A DNA stretch of 62,529 bases, from assembly GCF_002276045.1 (NCBI RefSeq), contig NZ_NQMR01000040.1:1-62529 (forward strand), given 5' to 3'. Every line of letters begins with the position of its first letter. The first letter of the stretch is position 1. Below the pieces are notes generated by a model that had not been told where the DNA came from, searched no databases, and saw only the letters and a list, made by a program, of their open reading frames with translations. The position numbers and the translations under genes are program-made. Below, one piece after another: positions 1 through 8,705 of the stretch. Source of the DNA: Pseudoalteromonas sp. NBT06-2. GTDB lineage: Bacteria > Pseudomonadota > Gammaproteobacteria > Enterobacterales > Alteromonadaceae.

Positions 1-725
1 AATAGTGACTTTGGTTGCTGTAATACTGAAAAATCAGATTTTTTATTAGGTTTACTCTTTTTAGAATGACATTGCTTTTGAAAAGACTGATATTGCTTTA
101 TACGCTCTTGAATCGATGTAAAATCGCTACTAATCAAAGAATCAGCCATTTTTGCTCGAATAGGGTTTAAATCTACATACATCATGCAACTTAAAATAGA
201 AGCTTCATCTAGTAAGGCTTGAGATTTAAAGCGCCCTTCCCAGAACCTACCGGTACAGCCATCTTCGCTATTCGCTTTTCTAGCTATAAATTCATTAAGG
301 TTTCGCATAAACCAACTAATGTCGTACAACCGGGAACGCCACTCAGCTACTATTTCATTAATCCTAAACATATAAGCAGAATTAAATTTTTCACCAGCTC
401 TATAACGGTCTACCAAAATACAGCCACGATATACCTGATACCAGCGCTCTATTACTTCATCGTTTGATAAGTTTAAAGCTTCATCACGGTTTACTTTTAA
501 AACAATATGATAGTGATTTGACATGATTGAATAAGCGGTAATATCTATGGCAAAAAAAGAAGAAAGGAATTTTATTCTATCGACCAACCAAGTACGCCTG
601 TGGTCAAAGTTATTACCTGAATACTTATCATCACCGCATAAAAAGCTTCTACGAATACAGCGATTAATACAATGATAATAAGGAGTTGCATTTAAATCGA
701 TTAAAGACTCTCGAGCTCTAGCCAT
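1..725 (-). CDS. RAYT-type (REP-associated tyrosine) Y1 transposase, partial
   Basis: The frame is open from an ATG at 725 to the left window edge (about 241 codons), so the C-terminus is missing. It is a Y1 HUH transposase of the IS200-like, REP-associated group. The HUH metal motif is seen as MSNHYHIVL around residues 68-76, an N-terminal block reads YYHCINRCIRRSF, and the family block YVDLNPIRAKM with the probable nucleophilic tyrosine lies near residue 190. Such proteins nick single-stranded DNA at GTAG-headed hairpins. The window contains many GTAG-headed hairpin repeats (near 27.7, 57.8 and 61.0 kb) that could be its substrates, which is inference. A decayed second copy of this gene lies at 1069-1296. 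Confidence 0.85.
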   Translation of the reverse strand, partial: MARARESLIDLNATPYYHCINRCIRRSFLCGDDKYSGNNFDHRRTWLVDRIKFLSSFFAIDITAYSIMSNHYHIVLKVNRDEALNLSNDEVIERWYQVYRGCILVDRYRAGEKFNSAYMFRINEIVAEWRSRLYDISWFMRNLNEFIARKANSEDGCTGRFWEGRFKSQALLDEASILSCMMYVDLNPIRAKMADSLISSDFTSIQERIKQYQSFQKQCHSKKSKPNKKSDFSVLQQPKSL

Positions 726-813
726 AACAATTACCAAAACCATTTACACAGTGATTAAAGTTTAGTCTAAAGCTCTTAAAATACAAATATCAACAAGATA
801 AGTTTGAGTGTCT

Positions 814-1020
814 TTAATATTTTTCTCTTAACTCAGTACTTGCGGTTAACATGCAACTATTGCCAACACTGTAGTAATGTGCGATATGGACAATATTATC
901 TATTTTGACTCCTTCACCAATCTCGGTATCATCAACGACTCCTATACAAACACTATTCAGCACACCTATCTCAATATTACCTTTAATAATAACAGAGCCT
1001 AAATGGAGAACCTTATCCAT
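814..1020 (-). pseudogene. Fragment of a left-handed beta-helix acyltransferase
   Basis: A 68-codon remnant with hexapeptide-repeat character. The stretch IGEGVKIDNIVHIAHYYSVG followed by a short TAST segment resembles the LpxD/NeuD-type beta-helix of sugar acyltransferases, where the HIAH histidine belongs to the active site. Both ends are missing: the match stops abruptly after about 60 residues and no coding signal continues upstream. It lies between an intact transposase and a decayed transposase copy, so it is probably debris at the edge of the polysaccharide locus. Function is unlikely. Confidence 0.6.
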
Positions 1021-1068
1021 GCTTTATATTGATTTTGTTCAAAAGTTAAACCTTGTGAACCAGTAACA

Positions 1069-1296
1069 GAATCAGCCATTTTTTGCTAGAAGAAAATTTA
1101 AATCAACGTACATCATGCTACTTAAAATAGCAATTTTATCTAACAAGGCTTTAGATTTAAAGCGCCCTTCCAGAACTTACCAGCACAACTACCTCCATTA
1201 ATCGCTTGTCTGGCTATAAATTACTTGATATTTGATTTTAAAAAAAATCGTATAAACCAACTAATATTATACAACCAAGAACCCCCTCAACTATAA
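1069..1296 (-). pseudogene. Decayed second copy of the RAYT transposase
   Basis: This stretch aligns by eye with bases about 139-352 of the intact transposase. Shared blocks include AATCAGCCATTTTTGCT, ATGTACGT-type runs, TTTAAAGCGCCCTTCC and ATAAACCAACTAAT. It carries several small indels and substitutions and has no open frame. It represents the middle to C-terminal third of the protein (from the WFMRNLNEF region to the YVDLNPIRA block). It is a relic of duplication or of an older insertion. Confidence 0.8.
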
Positions 1297-1364
1297 TTTA
1301 AATAACTCTAAACCCTGAATTAATCATGAAATACCGACCGATTATATAACTGTGAGTTAAAACC

Positions 1365-1392
1365 AAAAAGCGTGACATAAGTCACACTTTTT
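1365..1392 (-). terminator. Intrinsic terminator of the polysaccharide operon
   Basis: An inverted repeat AAAAAGCGTGAC / GTCACACTTTTT with an ATAA loop and one mismatch in 12 pairs. It is flanked by T tracts on both strands, so it can act in both directions. It lies about 60 bases beyond the stop of the last operon gene (1452). Confidence 0.8.
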
Positions 1393-1397
1393 CCAAT

Positions 1398-1433
1398 GTC
1401 ATTTAAGTCATATAAGTCATATAAGTCATATAA
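1398..1433. repeat. Four tandem 9-bp units (GTCATATAA)
   Basis: GTCATTTAA is followed by three exact GTCATATAA units between the operon terminator and the stop codon of the sugar transferase gene. The unit contains TATAA on the plus strand. No function is evident; it may be a simple slippage repeat. Confidence 0.85.
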
Positions 1434-1451
1434 GTAGGGTATTCGAAAAAC

Positions 1452-2009
1452 CTAACTCCCTTTAACTCTATCACCAGACCCTTTACCTGTAACAGTCTGC
1501 AAAATAAATTTAAAATAATTAACCAAATTCAACTCTCTAATCATCTTTGCATCTGTTTTTGCTAATAACTCAGGAGTCGACATATCAATTTCATTTACTT
1601 GCGCTTCACCCGTTATACCTGGGCGTACAGCATATACATTTTTAGCATCACGTGCTTCAGTCAACTCCTGTTGATTAAACAACCCAGGGCGAGGGCCAAC
1701 CAAACTCATTTCACCTTTTAATACATTCCACAATTGAGGTAATTCATCTAACTTAGTTTTACGTAAAAAGTTACCAAAAGGCGTGATTGAAGCTGAACTC
1801 GCCAAATGGCTAGCTACCGAAGCAGTGTCAACCTTCATAGTTCTAAATTTAACTAAAGTGAATGGTATTTTATTACGCCCTACACGCTCTTGCCTAAAAA
1901 TAGGCGAGCCTGTATCAAATAAGCCTAGTACAAATAATATCAACAAAAATGGCATAGCAAATAGCAAACCAAAAAACGAAAAAAACAAATCTAATAAACG
2001 AATCATCAA
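1452..2009 (-). CDS. Initiating sugar-phosphate transferase (monotopic phosphoglycosyl transferase)
   Basis: A 185-residue small-form member of the bacterial sugar transferase family (PglC/WbqP/WcaJ catalytic domain). An N-terminal hydrophobic re-entrant segment (residues 4-30) precedes the conserved run: QERVGRNKIPFTLVKFRTM, then LRKTKLDELPQLWNVLKGEM with the catalytic Asp-Glu pair, then SLVGPRP. These enzymes transfer a sugar-1-phosphate from a UDP-sugar to undecaprenyl phosphate on the inner membrane face and so start each repeat unit. It is the last gene of the long minus-strand operon, 23 bases after a short-chain epimerase/reductase. That pairing is also seen for N-acetylquinovosamine (WbpV/WbqP, WreQ/WreU) systems. 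The sugar is not proven. Confidence 0.92.
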   Translation of the reverse strand: MMIRLLDLFFSFFGLLFAMPFLLILFVLGLFDTGSPIFRQERVGRNKIPFTLVKFRTMKVDTASVASHLASSASITPFGNFLRKTKLDELPQLWNVLKGEMSLVGPRPGLFNQQELTEARDAKNVYAVRPGITGEAQVNEIDMSTPELLAKTDAKMIRELNLVNYFKFILQTVTGKGSGDRVKGS

Positions 2010-2032
2010 TATATCCTAAATTTTTATAAGTA

Positions 2033-2974
2033 CTAATTACGCTGTTTTTTAGCTGCTAACTTAAAACCATGTTCAACACTATAAGGTGGCTGCCAGTTTA
2101 AAGTAGTTTTAGTATGTTCGATATCTATCTGTAATGAACCTGTCAATCTATTTACCACAGCTTGTTTATTTAATACTTTTCCAGCCAAATTAAAAACCCA
2201 AACAGGCACCGGTAAAGCAAAGTTAGCTTTGACTTGTACTTTAGCCATTAAAGCAACCATTTCAGCTGTTGATAAATCATCATCATCAGAAGCTAAAAAC
2301 ACCTGATTAGCTGCATTAGGATGCTCAATACAGGTTTTAATTAAATCAACCAAGTTATAAACTGACACCATGCTACGCTTATTTTGAGTGATACACCTAA
2401 ATGGTAAGGGTAAGCCTTTGCCAACTAATTTTAATAAAGCAGCAAAGTTAGCTTTAACTCCCTCTCCAAAAACTAAAGGAGGCCGAATAACTACTATTTC
2501 CATTCCTGTTTCTTTACCAAGAGAAAAGAGTTGAGTTTCAGCCTCACTTTTAGATAAACCGTAGGGATCTTGTGGTGCATGTTTATCATTAAACATAAAA
2601 GCGCATTCAGACTCAGTACTTTCACCATTTACCTTAATTGAACTAATATAAATAAAGCGCTTAACCCCTGAAGAAGCAGCCTGCTTAGCTAAGTTAAGTG
2701 TACCATAGGTATTAACCTCTCTAAATTCCGCTAAAGGGTCTTGAGAATCATCATTCATAATGTGTGCTCTCGCGGCACAATGAATAACAGTATTTATATT
2801 AGTTAGCGCAATACTGAAGTCTGATTTATCATTTAATTCAGCTTGATAAAAATCATGACTTAAATGCTTAAGTGATTTACGACCTAAAAGCGAGATATTA
2901 TAACTAGCTTCCAACTCAGTTAATAAATGAGTACCAACAAAGCCTGTGTAACCAGTTAATAAAATATTATGCAT
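2033..2974 (-). CDS. NAD-dependent epimerase/dehydratase or 4-ketoreductase (WbpV/WreQ-like)
   Basis: An extended short-chain dehydrogenase of about 313 residues. The Rossmann motif TGYTGFVGTHL is at the N-terminus, and the catalytic triad is S in YISSIKVNG plus YGLSK (YxxxK). I prefer the ATG at 2974 over an ATG at 2992 because a GGAAGT Shine-Dalgarno lies 7-8 bases before it. It then overlaps the preceding glycosyltransferase gene by 8 bases. Its place beside the initiating transferase suggests it makes the first sugar of the repeat, possibly by reducing a 4-keto-6-deoxy-HexNAc as WbpV/WreQ do. A UDP-glucose/GlcNAc 4-epimerase role is the alternative. No 4,6-dehydratase is present in the window. 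Confidence 0.85.
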   Translation of the reverse strand: MHNILLTGYTGFVGTHLLTELEASYNISLLGRKSLKHLSHDFYQAELNDKSDFSIALTNINTVIHCAARAHIMNDDSQDPLAEFREVNTYGTLNLAKQAASSGVKRFIYISSIKVNGESTESECAFMFNDKHAPQDPYGLSKSEAETQLFSLGKETGMEIVVIRPPLVFGEGVKANFAALLKLVGKGLPLPFRCITQNKRSMVSVYNLVDLIKTCIEHPNAANQVFLASDDDDLSTAEMVALMAKVQVKANFALPVPVWVFNLAGKVLNKQAVVNRLTGSLQIDIEHTKTTLNWQPPYSVEHGFKLAAKKQRN

Positions 2975-4139
2975 TGTTTTTACTTCCAACATTTATTATA
3001 GATTCAGCCATATTTTGCATTATATTGGTTCGAGTATAACGCTTAATAAATTCGCTTCGATCTGTATCTACAAACTTAAGTTTATTTAAAGCATCAATAG
3101 CACCTTGTGCATCTCCAGGATGAAATACCTCAGCATTTATTACTTCATCTGCAATAAATTTTGCGGCATAACCACTTACGCCAGCAAGTATAGGCTTACC
3201 TGTTGCAGCATACTCGAAGATCTTTGAAGGCAGTACTTTTTCAAAAGCAGGATAGTCATTTAAGTGTAAGAATAACACATCCGCATTCATATATTGGTCT
3301 GACAACTCCTTTCTCTGCACAGGAGGAAGTACATTTACATTTTCAATAGCAAGTAAAGTACTTTCTAAAATAGGCTTTCTACCGCCGTCACCGATCACAT
3401 CAATTTTAAATGTTTCATCTAGGTTTTTAGCTAATTCAGGTAGAATTGTATGTAAACCTTGCCCTTCACCAATATTCCCTGCATAAAGGATTATTTGTTG
3501 CTCTGAAATATCTTCATCATTTACAGCTAAACCCAAAAACTCCTCATCAATACCATTAGTAAAATAACTAAACTCAGCTTGCTTAAATCGATGAATAAAG
3601 TAATTTTCAAAACCTTTTGAAACAAGGTTTATATGATTTGCAGCCTTAAAGGTGTAACTTTCAATGAGTGAAAGAACAGGCTTAGCAAAAAAAGTAACTT
3701 TAGGATTTAGAACATCCTTTATGGTATCAACAAAAATATCACGAATATCTAAATATAGAGGTAGTTTTTTCTTTTTAGCTAAACGCGCACCTAAAAAGGC
3801 TGTAAATAACCTAGAGCTTGTAGCAAATACCAAGTCATATTCTTTATCCTTGGTTAGTTTTACTGCTTCAATATAAAATCTTGTAAATGACTTTATTTGG
3901 TCTAACATACCACTGTTATGCGAGGGCAAGTCAATTCGATTAAGCGTGACATTGCCTACCTGCTCAAAACTATTTGCTGAAGCAGAAAATGACGCATAAC
4001 GATTTGGCATCGTTGTTACAATTTCAATTTCTACATCATCGTATTTCTTTAACTGTTCAATTAAAGAAGTAGCTCTGAATGAACCTGCACACAGATCAGG
4101 CTGGTAATAAAAAGACAAAACCAAAATACGCAAAATCAA
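2967..4139 (-). CDS. Glycosyltransferase family 4 (WbuB-like)
   Basis: A 390-residue GT-B glycosyltransferase. The N-terminal domain opens with LVLSFYYQPDLCAGSFRATSL. The C-terminal donor-binding domain has LYAGNIGEGQGL (around residue 220) and the family block FEYAATGKPILAGVSG near residue 320. It is predicted to add a nucleotide-sugar-derived residue to the lipid-linked repeat on the cytoplasmic face. It shares a 4-base stop/start overlap with the heparinase-like gene upstream. Together with that gene and the bi-domain oxidoreductase it forms a set often seen in gammaproteobacterial capsule and O-antigen clusters. Confidence 0.9.
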   Translation of the reverse strand: MILRILVLSFYYQPDLCAGSFRATSLIEQLKKYDDVEIEIVTTMPNRYASFSASANSFEQVGNVTLNRIDLPSHNSGMLDQIKSFTRFYIEAVKLTKDKEYDLVFATSSRLFTAFLGARLAKKKKLPLYLDIRDIFVDTIKDVLNPKVTFFAKPVLSLIESYTFKAANHINLVSKGFENYFIHRFKQAEFSYFTNGIDEEFLGLAVNDEDISEQQIILYAGNIGEGQGLHTILPELAKNLDETFKIDVIGDGGRKPILESTLLAIENVNVLPPVQRKELSDQYMNADVLFLHLNDYPAFEKVLPSKIFEYAATGKPILAGVSGYAAKFIADEVINAEVFHPGDAQGAIDALNKLKFVDTDRSEFIKRYTRTNIMQNMAESIINVGSKNNA

Positions 4140-5779
4140 TCCTCTATTATTCTAATAACAGTATTTAATTGGCTATCAACTAAATCCATTTTAAGTTGTT
4201 TATTATTAATGCTGACACCAAATTCAGGATGATAAGTACTATCGGATATTTGAATACGGCATGTACTATGTATTGTTAACTCAACTTTATTTTTAGTGAC
4301 TAACTTCACCACGCGATCAGAAACTATTTCAAACTCAATATCTGGATGAAGATGAAAAAATGCACTAGCCTGATTAAATTTACCTACTAAGTTATCTTTA
4401 ATATGAATTTCATTATTGTTTGTAGTAAATCTTCGTGAGTGGGTCACTTTACCTTTTAAACGTTTATAGCCATCATGTTGAGCTTGTAAACAAACCTCGA
4501 TTCCACTTTGGTTAACGTCTAGCAGCTTAGCGTAAGCACGACGGGCAACTCTAAAGCCAGACCATACTTCTGAAGAGTCTTCACCATCTACAACAACCGT
4601 ATTGTGAGCTGCAGTTTGTCGTTGTCTTAATCGCTCTTTACTCACACCATATAAAGAGGTACCTGAGTTAACAAATACACGTTCATCACCAACAGATAAT
4701 TCAAAACTTAAAGTGTCAGCATGTGCATGACCTGGTAAGTAATCAGGGCCTACATTTGCATGGTCAATAATCAAAGTATAAAGAGATGAAGAAATTCTAC
4801 TGTAGCCACTTTGCTTATTTGTGTTCACCTTAGGTAGAGTATCTATAACGTTTAAACCAAGTGATGTAGCATAATCAAAAATTTGTTGAGGCTTAGCTGC
4901 AATACCTATCGCTGAGTCATTAAAAAAACTCACTTCACCATCAGGGTGAATCATACTCTTCAACCAATAAAGTGCCTTGCTGGCTACTTCACTCCAGTAG
5001 GGTAGTCTCCGCATAAGTTTTTCATTTTGACTTGCTTTGGCTAAGCCTATTAACTCGAGTAAATCCCATAATAATATTTCATGGTACATTGGCGATAGTT
5101 CAAAATGAGCACCATCTTCTAAAAACTGCTCTGGTATCTCCCTATCAAGAAGCTTCAATCCTAAATCTAGGTATTTTTCTGCATGACTATTACCAATATA
5201 ACAACCAACAAAAGTTAACGCTTTAGCATTCGCAAATAAGTGGTTACCTAATATATGATACTCAAGTTGTTGTGATAACGCATTAGCTTGTTGCAACATA
5301 CTACTAAGATGTTTCTGCTCAACAGTATCGTGCTTACTAAACCACTTAACCCAATTTACTAACCTTAAAGAAAGCGGGTACGGTTCCCAGCCATTACCAG
5401 TACAAGCAGGATTTTCTAATATCCACTTATTAATAAAGCAGAAGTGAGTATTTTTACGTTCAGCAAAGCTGTTCGAGTTTAAGTCATCAAAATAATGTAG
5501 GTTATAGAGCCAAAGCTTTTCTTTAGCGGGATCATTCCAACATAATACAGAGTTAACTGTTCCATCAAGAGATAAGAACCGAACATGGCTAACGTCAAAA
5601 ATACTTTGATTATATATAGCAGGGCCATTCCAGTTCCATGAGAGTTTTGATAGTTCTGCGTTAACGAATGGTACATTCGGTTTTTTAAAACGGTATAAAA
5701 AACGAAACCAAAACTGTTCAAACTTCAAGTATTTCAAAGTATGAAATACTTGAAGTATTTTTTTTACTTTAGCTATCAT
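4136..5779 (-). CDS. Heparinase II/III-like (alginate lyase family) protein
   Basis: A 547-residue protein with an alpha/alpha toroid N-terminal part (LYNLHYFDDLN, WEPYPLSLRLVNW, LGNHLFANAKAL) and a heparinase II/III beta-sheet C-terminal part. The stretch PGHAHADTLSFEL near residues 345-358 holds the catalytic-type histidines, and an AHNTVVVDG block follows. There is no signal peptide, so it is probably cytoplasmic, unlike classical secreted lyases. In these clusters the family is thought to act on the nascent uronic-acid-containing polymer or intermediate; the exact role is unsettled. It overlaps both neighbouring genes by 4 bases. Confidence 0.87.
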   Translation of the reverse strand: MIAKVKKILQVFHTLKYLKFEQFWFRFLYRFKKPNVPFVNAELSKLSWNWNGPAIYNQSIFDVSHVRFLSLDGTVNSVLCWNDPAKEKLWLYNLHYFDDLNSNSFAERKNTHFCFINKWILENPACTGNGWEPYPLSLRLVNWVKWFSKHDTVEQKHLSSMLQQANALSQQLEYHILGNHLFANAKALTFVGCYIGNSHAEKYLDLGLKLLDREIPEQFLEDGAHFELSPMYHEILLWDLLELIGLAKASQNEKLMRRLPYWSEVASKALYWLKSMIHPDGEVSFFNDSAIGIAAKPQQIFDYATSLGLNVIDTLPKVNTNKQSGYSRISSSLYTLIIDHANVGPDYLPGHAHADTLSFELSVGDERVFVNSGTSLYGVSKERLRQRQTAAHNTVVVDGEDSSEVWSGFRVARRAYAKLLDVNQSGIEVCLQAQHDGYKRLKGKVTHSRRFTTNNNEIHIKDNLVGKFNQASAFFHLHPDIEFEIVSDRVVKLVTKNKVELTIHSTCRIQISDSTYHPEFGVSINNKQLKMDLVDSQLNTVIRIIED

Positions 5780-7914
5780 TGTTTTCTAAGTTGCTCTGCA
5801 ATCTCAATTGAAATTTTAGCAACTTCAAAGATTTCTTCTGCTGAAATAGGTGCTGGAGTACCATTTTTAATTGAATCTAAAAAGAGCTTAGAACAAAGAT
5901 TTTGTCCTTTGTCTTGCTTCCAGAGGTTCATTTTTTTGAACCCTTTCCAACCAAAACCTTTTAATTTTACAAAATTATCTAATTGCAGAACCTTACCCGC
6001 GGCAAATACCTCTACACGCTCTTTTGGAAAACTTGCAGCACCATTGGCAAAATAATGAATAGTTCCGAACGAACCATCTGCAAAGCCAAGAATTATTGCC
6101 GCTTTGTCTTCAGTAACCTCAACGGCATTGGTGTCGCCCATTCTACGAGCTTGTACTGATACAATTTCACTGCCAGCCAAGTAACGCATCAAATCAATAA
6201 AGTGGCAAGCCTCACCAATAATTCTGCCCCCCCCAACTTCATTGTCTTGAGTCCAGTGATCGCTAGGTATATTTCCTGCGTTCATTGTCATAACAAATGA
6301 TTTAGGTTCCTTTATAGGCGTTAATAACGCTTTCATTTTTTGAATTTGAGGAGAAAAACGACGGTTAAAACCAAGCATCAACTTTGGTGGATTAGTCGTT
6401 TTCTGAGATTGTTTATAAATAGATTTAACTTCAGCTAACTCATCTAAACTAATGGCTAGTGGTTTTTCAACAAAAACATTTTTATTTGCTTTCAAGGCTT
6501 GGTTAACAAAGTAACTATGGCTATTATGACGTGTAACTATAGCAACGGTATTAACTTTTTCATCATTAATCATTGCGTGTGTATCTGTCGTAGCCTCAGA
6601 AAAACCTGACTTATCACCATGGATAACACCATTCACGCCACCGGAGGTAGCAATACTATGCAGTTGTGCACCTGCACTTTTAAAAGCTGGGATTAATACC
6701 CGTGAAGCATAATTACCAGCACCAACAAAACCAACAACGGGTTCAGATTTGCTATAACTTGGTGCTTTATTTAACTTTACAACACTTAAATGACGAGTAT
6801 GGGGCTCTGAAGTAAACTGCAATAATATACCTAATGCTGTTTTGTCCGCCGAGAGTAATTCATAAGCATCAGCTGCTTTTTCAAATTCAAATCTATGAGT
6901 GATCAATGGCTTAACATCAAGCTGACCTCCAGACATCATATCTAGAATTGCTTCAAAGTTTCGCTGTTCAGTCCAACGAACAAAAGCAAGCGGGTAATCA
7001 TTACCTTTTTCTTCATAACTAGGATCATAACGGCCAGGGCCATAAGAACACGAAACCTGGAAAGTTAATTCTTTTTCATAAAAGTCAGCGCGGCTAAGTT
7101 CAAGCCCAATAACACCGACCAAAATAATACGGCCACGTTTTCGGCTCATACGTGCCGCTTGTGTAACAGGATCGTTAGATTTAGTTGATGCGGTGATAAT
7201 AACACCATCAACACCAACCCCACGGCTAAACGCCATACCAACGGAAACAGGATCTTCACCTTTATCAGGGTTACAAATCTCAGCACCAAATTGTTTAGCA
7301 ATATCTAATTTCGATTGGTCAAAATCTATAGCTAAAACTCTACAGCCTTGCGCTCTTAGCATTTGTACTGTTAATAAACCTATAAGGCCTACACCGGTAA
7401 CAACAAAACATTCACCCATTGTTGGTTTAGCAAGGCGTATACCTTGCAAACCAATACTCGCTACAACAGTAAAAGCAGCCTCTTCATCGGAGACATTATC
7501 AGGAATTTTTGCACATAAATTTTTAGCAACACGCACAACGTCAGCATGGGGACCATTGGAAACAACACGGTCACCTACTTTAAAATCACTTGTATTTTTT
7601 CCCGCTGACTCAATAACTCCAACATTACAGTAACCAAGCGGTAAAGGCTGCGATAACTTACTCTTAACTGTATCAATTGTTGTCATCAAACCATCAGTTT
7701 GTACTTTTTCAAGTACCATCTTCACTTTATCTGGCTGCTGTCGTGCTTTATCAATAAAATTTGCTTTACCAAAATCAACTAACATACGTTCTGTACCAGC
7801 AGAAATAAGCGTTGTAGTGGTATTAATAACTAAATGACCTTTTGAGGCTTGAGGAGAAGGAGCCTCAACAATACTTGAGCCGCCTTTAGCCATATCTTGA
7901 AGAATTTGTTTCAT
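5776..7914 (-). CDS. Bi-domain oxidoreductase: zinc-type alcohol dehydrogenase fused to GFO/IDH/MocA
   Basis: A 712-residue two-domain enzyme. Residues 1-370 are a medium-chain dehydrogenase (GDRVVSNGPHADVV, then VVTGVGLIGLLTVQML nucleotide-binding run). Residues about 390-712 are a GFO/IDH/MocA dehydrogenase (VGFVGAGNYASRVLIPAF, VEKPLA with the substrate lysine, and GGGRIIGEACHFIDLMRYL). The fusion is a recognised family of surface-polysaccharide clusters, usually beside a heparinase-like protein as here. It presumably oxidises and/or reduces a sugar ring position. The substrate cannot be read from sequence. The overlap with the next gene is ATGA. Confidence 0.9.
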   Translation of the reverse strand: MKQILQDMAKGGSSIVEAPSPQASKGHLVINTTTTLISAGTERMLVDFGKANFIDKARQQPDKVKMVLEKVQTDGLMTTIDTVKSKLSQPLPLGYCNVGVIESAGKNTSDFKVGDRVVSNGPHADVVRVAKNLCAKIPDNVSDEEAAFTVVASIGLQGIRLAKPTMGECFVVTGVGLIGLLTVQMLRAQGCRVLAIDFDQSKLDIAKQFGAEICNPDKGEDPVSVGMAFSRGVGVDGVIITASTKSNDPVTQAARMSRKRGRIILVGVIGLELSRADFYEKELTFQVSCSYGPGRYDPSYEEKGNDYPLAFVRWTEQRNFEAILDMMSGGQLDVKPLITHRFEFEKAADAYELLSADKTALGILLQFTSEPHTRHLSVVKLNKAPSYSKSEPVVGFVGAGNYASRVLIPAFKSAGAQLHSIATSGGVNGVIHGDKSGFSEATTDTHAMINDEKVNTVAIVTRHNSHSYFVNQALKANKNVFVEKPLAISLDELAEVKSIYKQSQKTTNPPKLMLGFNRRFSPQIQKMKALLTPIKEPKSFVMTMNAGNIPSDHWTQDNEVGGGRIIGEACHFIDLMRYLAGSEIVSVQARRMGDTNAVEVTEDKAAIILGFADGSFGTIHYFANGAASFPKERVEVFAAGKVLQLDNFVKLKGFGWKGFKKMNLWKQDKGQNLCSKLFLDSIKNGTPAPISAEEIFEVAKISIEIAEQLRKQ

Positions 7915-7929
7915 TATTTTAAGTCCAAT

Positions 7930-8703
7930 TTAAATTTTTGCTATTTCTCTGATTTTTTGAAGAATAGTTTGAGGTAAGTAATTTATTAACACCGCTTTAT
8001 ATCGTCCTTTGAATACAAAAAGGCTCCCAGCAGAAGCCCCAATAACCTTAAACTTTTCAACTAATTTCAATATATCATCGGAGCTACCGGCTCCTCCAAG
8101 TATAGTTAATGGGACATTCGATAAATGACGAACTTTTTCGGCCAGATTCATATCATAGCCTTTCATCACACCATCATTATCAATAGAATTAATAACTAAC
8201 TCGCCAATTCCGACTTCTTCTAGTTCTTGAATAATAATATCGAGTTTTTTCTTAATCTTCTTTTTACCGTTATGGGTATAAACCTCATAACTTCCAAAAA
8301 TGCTTTTCTTTACATCCAACACAACAACAACACTTTGCCTACCAATGATGTCAGCCATCTCTGTTAGCAGATTCAAATTTATTAATGCAGAACTAGACAC
8401 TGCAACCTTTTCAACACCTAGTTTTATAATTTTTTTAGCTTGCTCTGCAGTAGTGATCCCACCACCATAGCATAAAGGCATTCTGCTTTCGTTTGCCAAG
8501 TTTTCGATCATTTTATAATCTGGTTCTGAGCCAGTTATACTTGCATCTATATCTAAGACAATTAATTCATCGACCTCCTTTTCATTAAAGATTTTGACGG
8601 CATTAATTGGATCACCTACATATTTAGGTTCTTTAAACTTAACAGTTTTAACTAAGCCTTTATTGTGAACTAATAAACAAGGTGATATTCGAGATCTTAA
8701 CAT
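7930..8703 (-). CDS. hisF: HisF-like cyclase subunit for acetamidino-sugar synthesis
   Basis: A 257-residue TIM barrel of the HisF family. It has the two-fold beta-alpha repeat with the catalytic Asp in LIVLDIDAS (near residue 50) and phosphate-binding blocks CYGGGITT and LGGAGSSDD. The family's second catalytic Asp is in LVINSIDNDG. Its place after HisH and an N-acetyl sugar amidotransferase, not among histidine genes, marks the specialised WbpG-HisH2-HisF2 system. There HisH/HisF supply ammonia that converts an acetamido group to acetamidino, as in Pseudomonas aeruginosa O5. Confidence 0.9.
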   Translation of the reverse strand: MLRSRISPCLLVHNKGLVKTVKFKEPKYVGDPINAVKIFNEKEVDELIVLDIDASITGSEPDYKMIENLANESRMPLCYGGGITTAEQAKKIIKLGVEKVAVSSSALINLNLLTEMADIIGRQSVVVVLDVKKSIFGSYEVYTHNGKKKIKKKLDIIIQELEEVGIGELVINSIDNDGVMKGYDMNLAEKVRHLSNVPLTILGGAGSSDDILKLVEKFKVIGASAGSLFVFKGRYKAVLINYLPQTILQKIREIAKI

Positions 8704-8705
8704 TA

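Noticed and set aside
1398..1433. CRISPR-like array
   Set aside because: The units are 9 bases in direct tandem without spacers; it is a simple tandem repeat.
7193..7633. 146-codon plus-strand frame within the bi-domain oxidoreductase gene
   Set aside because: Antisense shadow of a strongly conserved gene; no independent signal.
8088..8102. Second ops-like sequence (GCTACCGGC)
   Set aside because: It differs from the ops core by a base and lies inside the hisF coding region.
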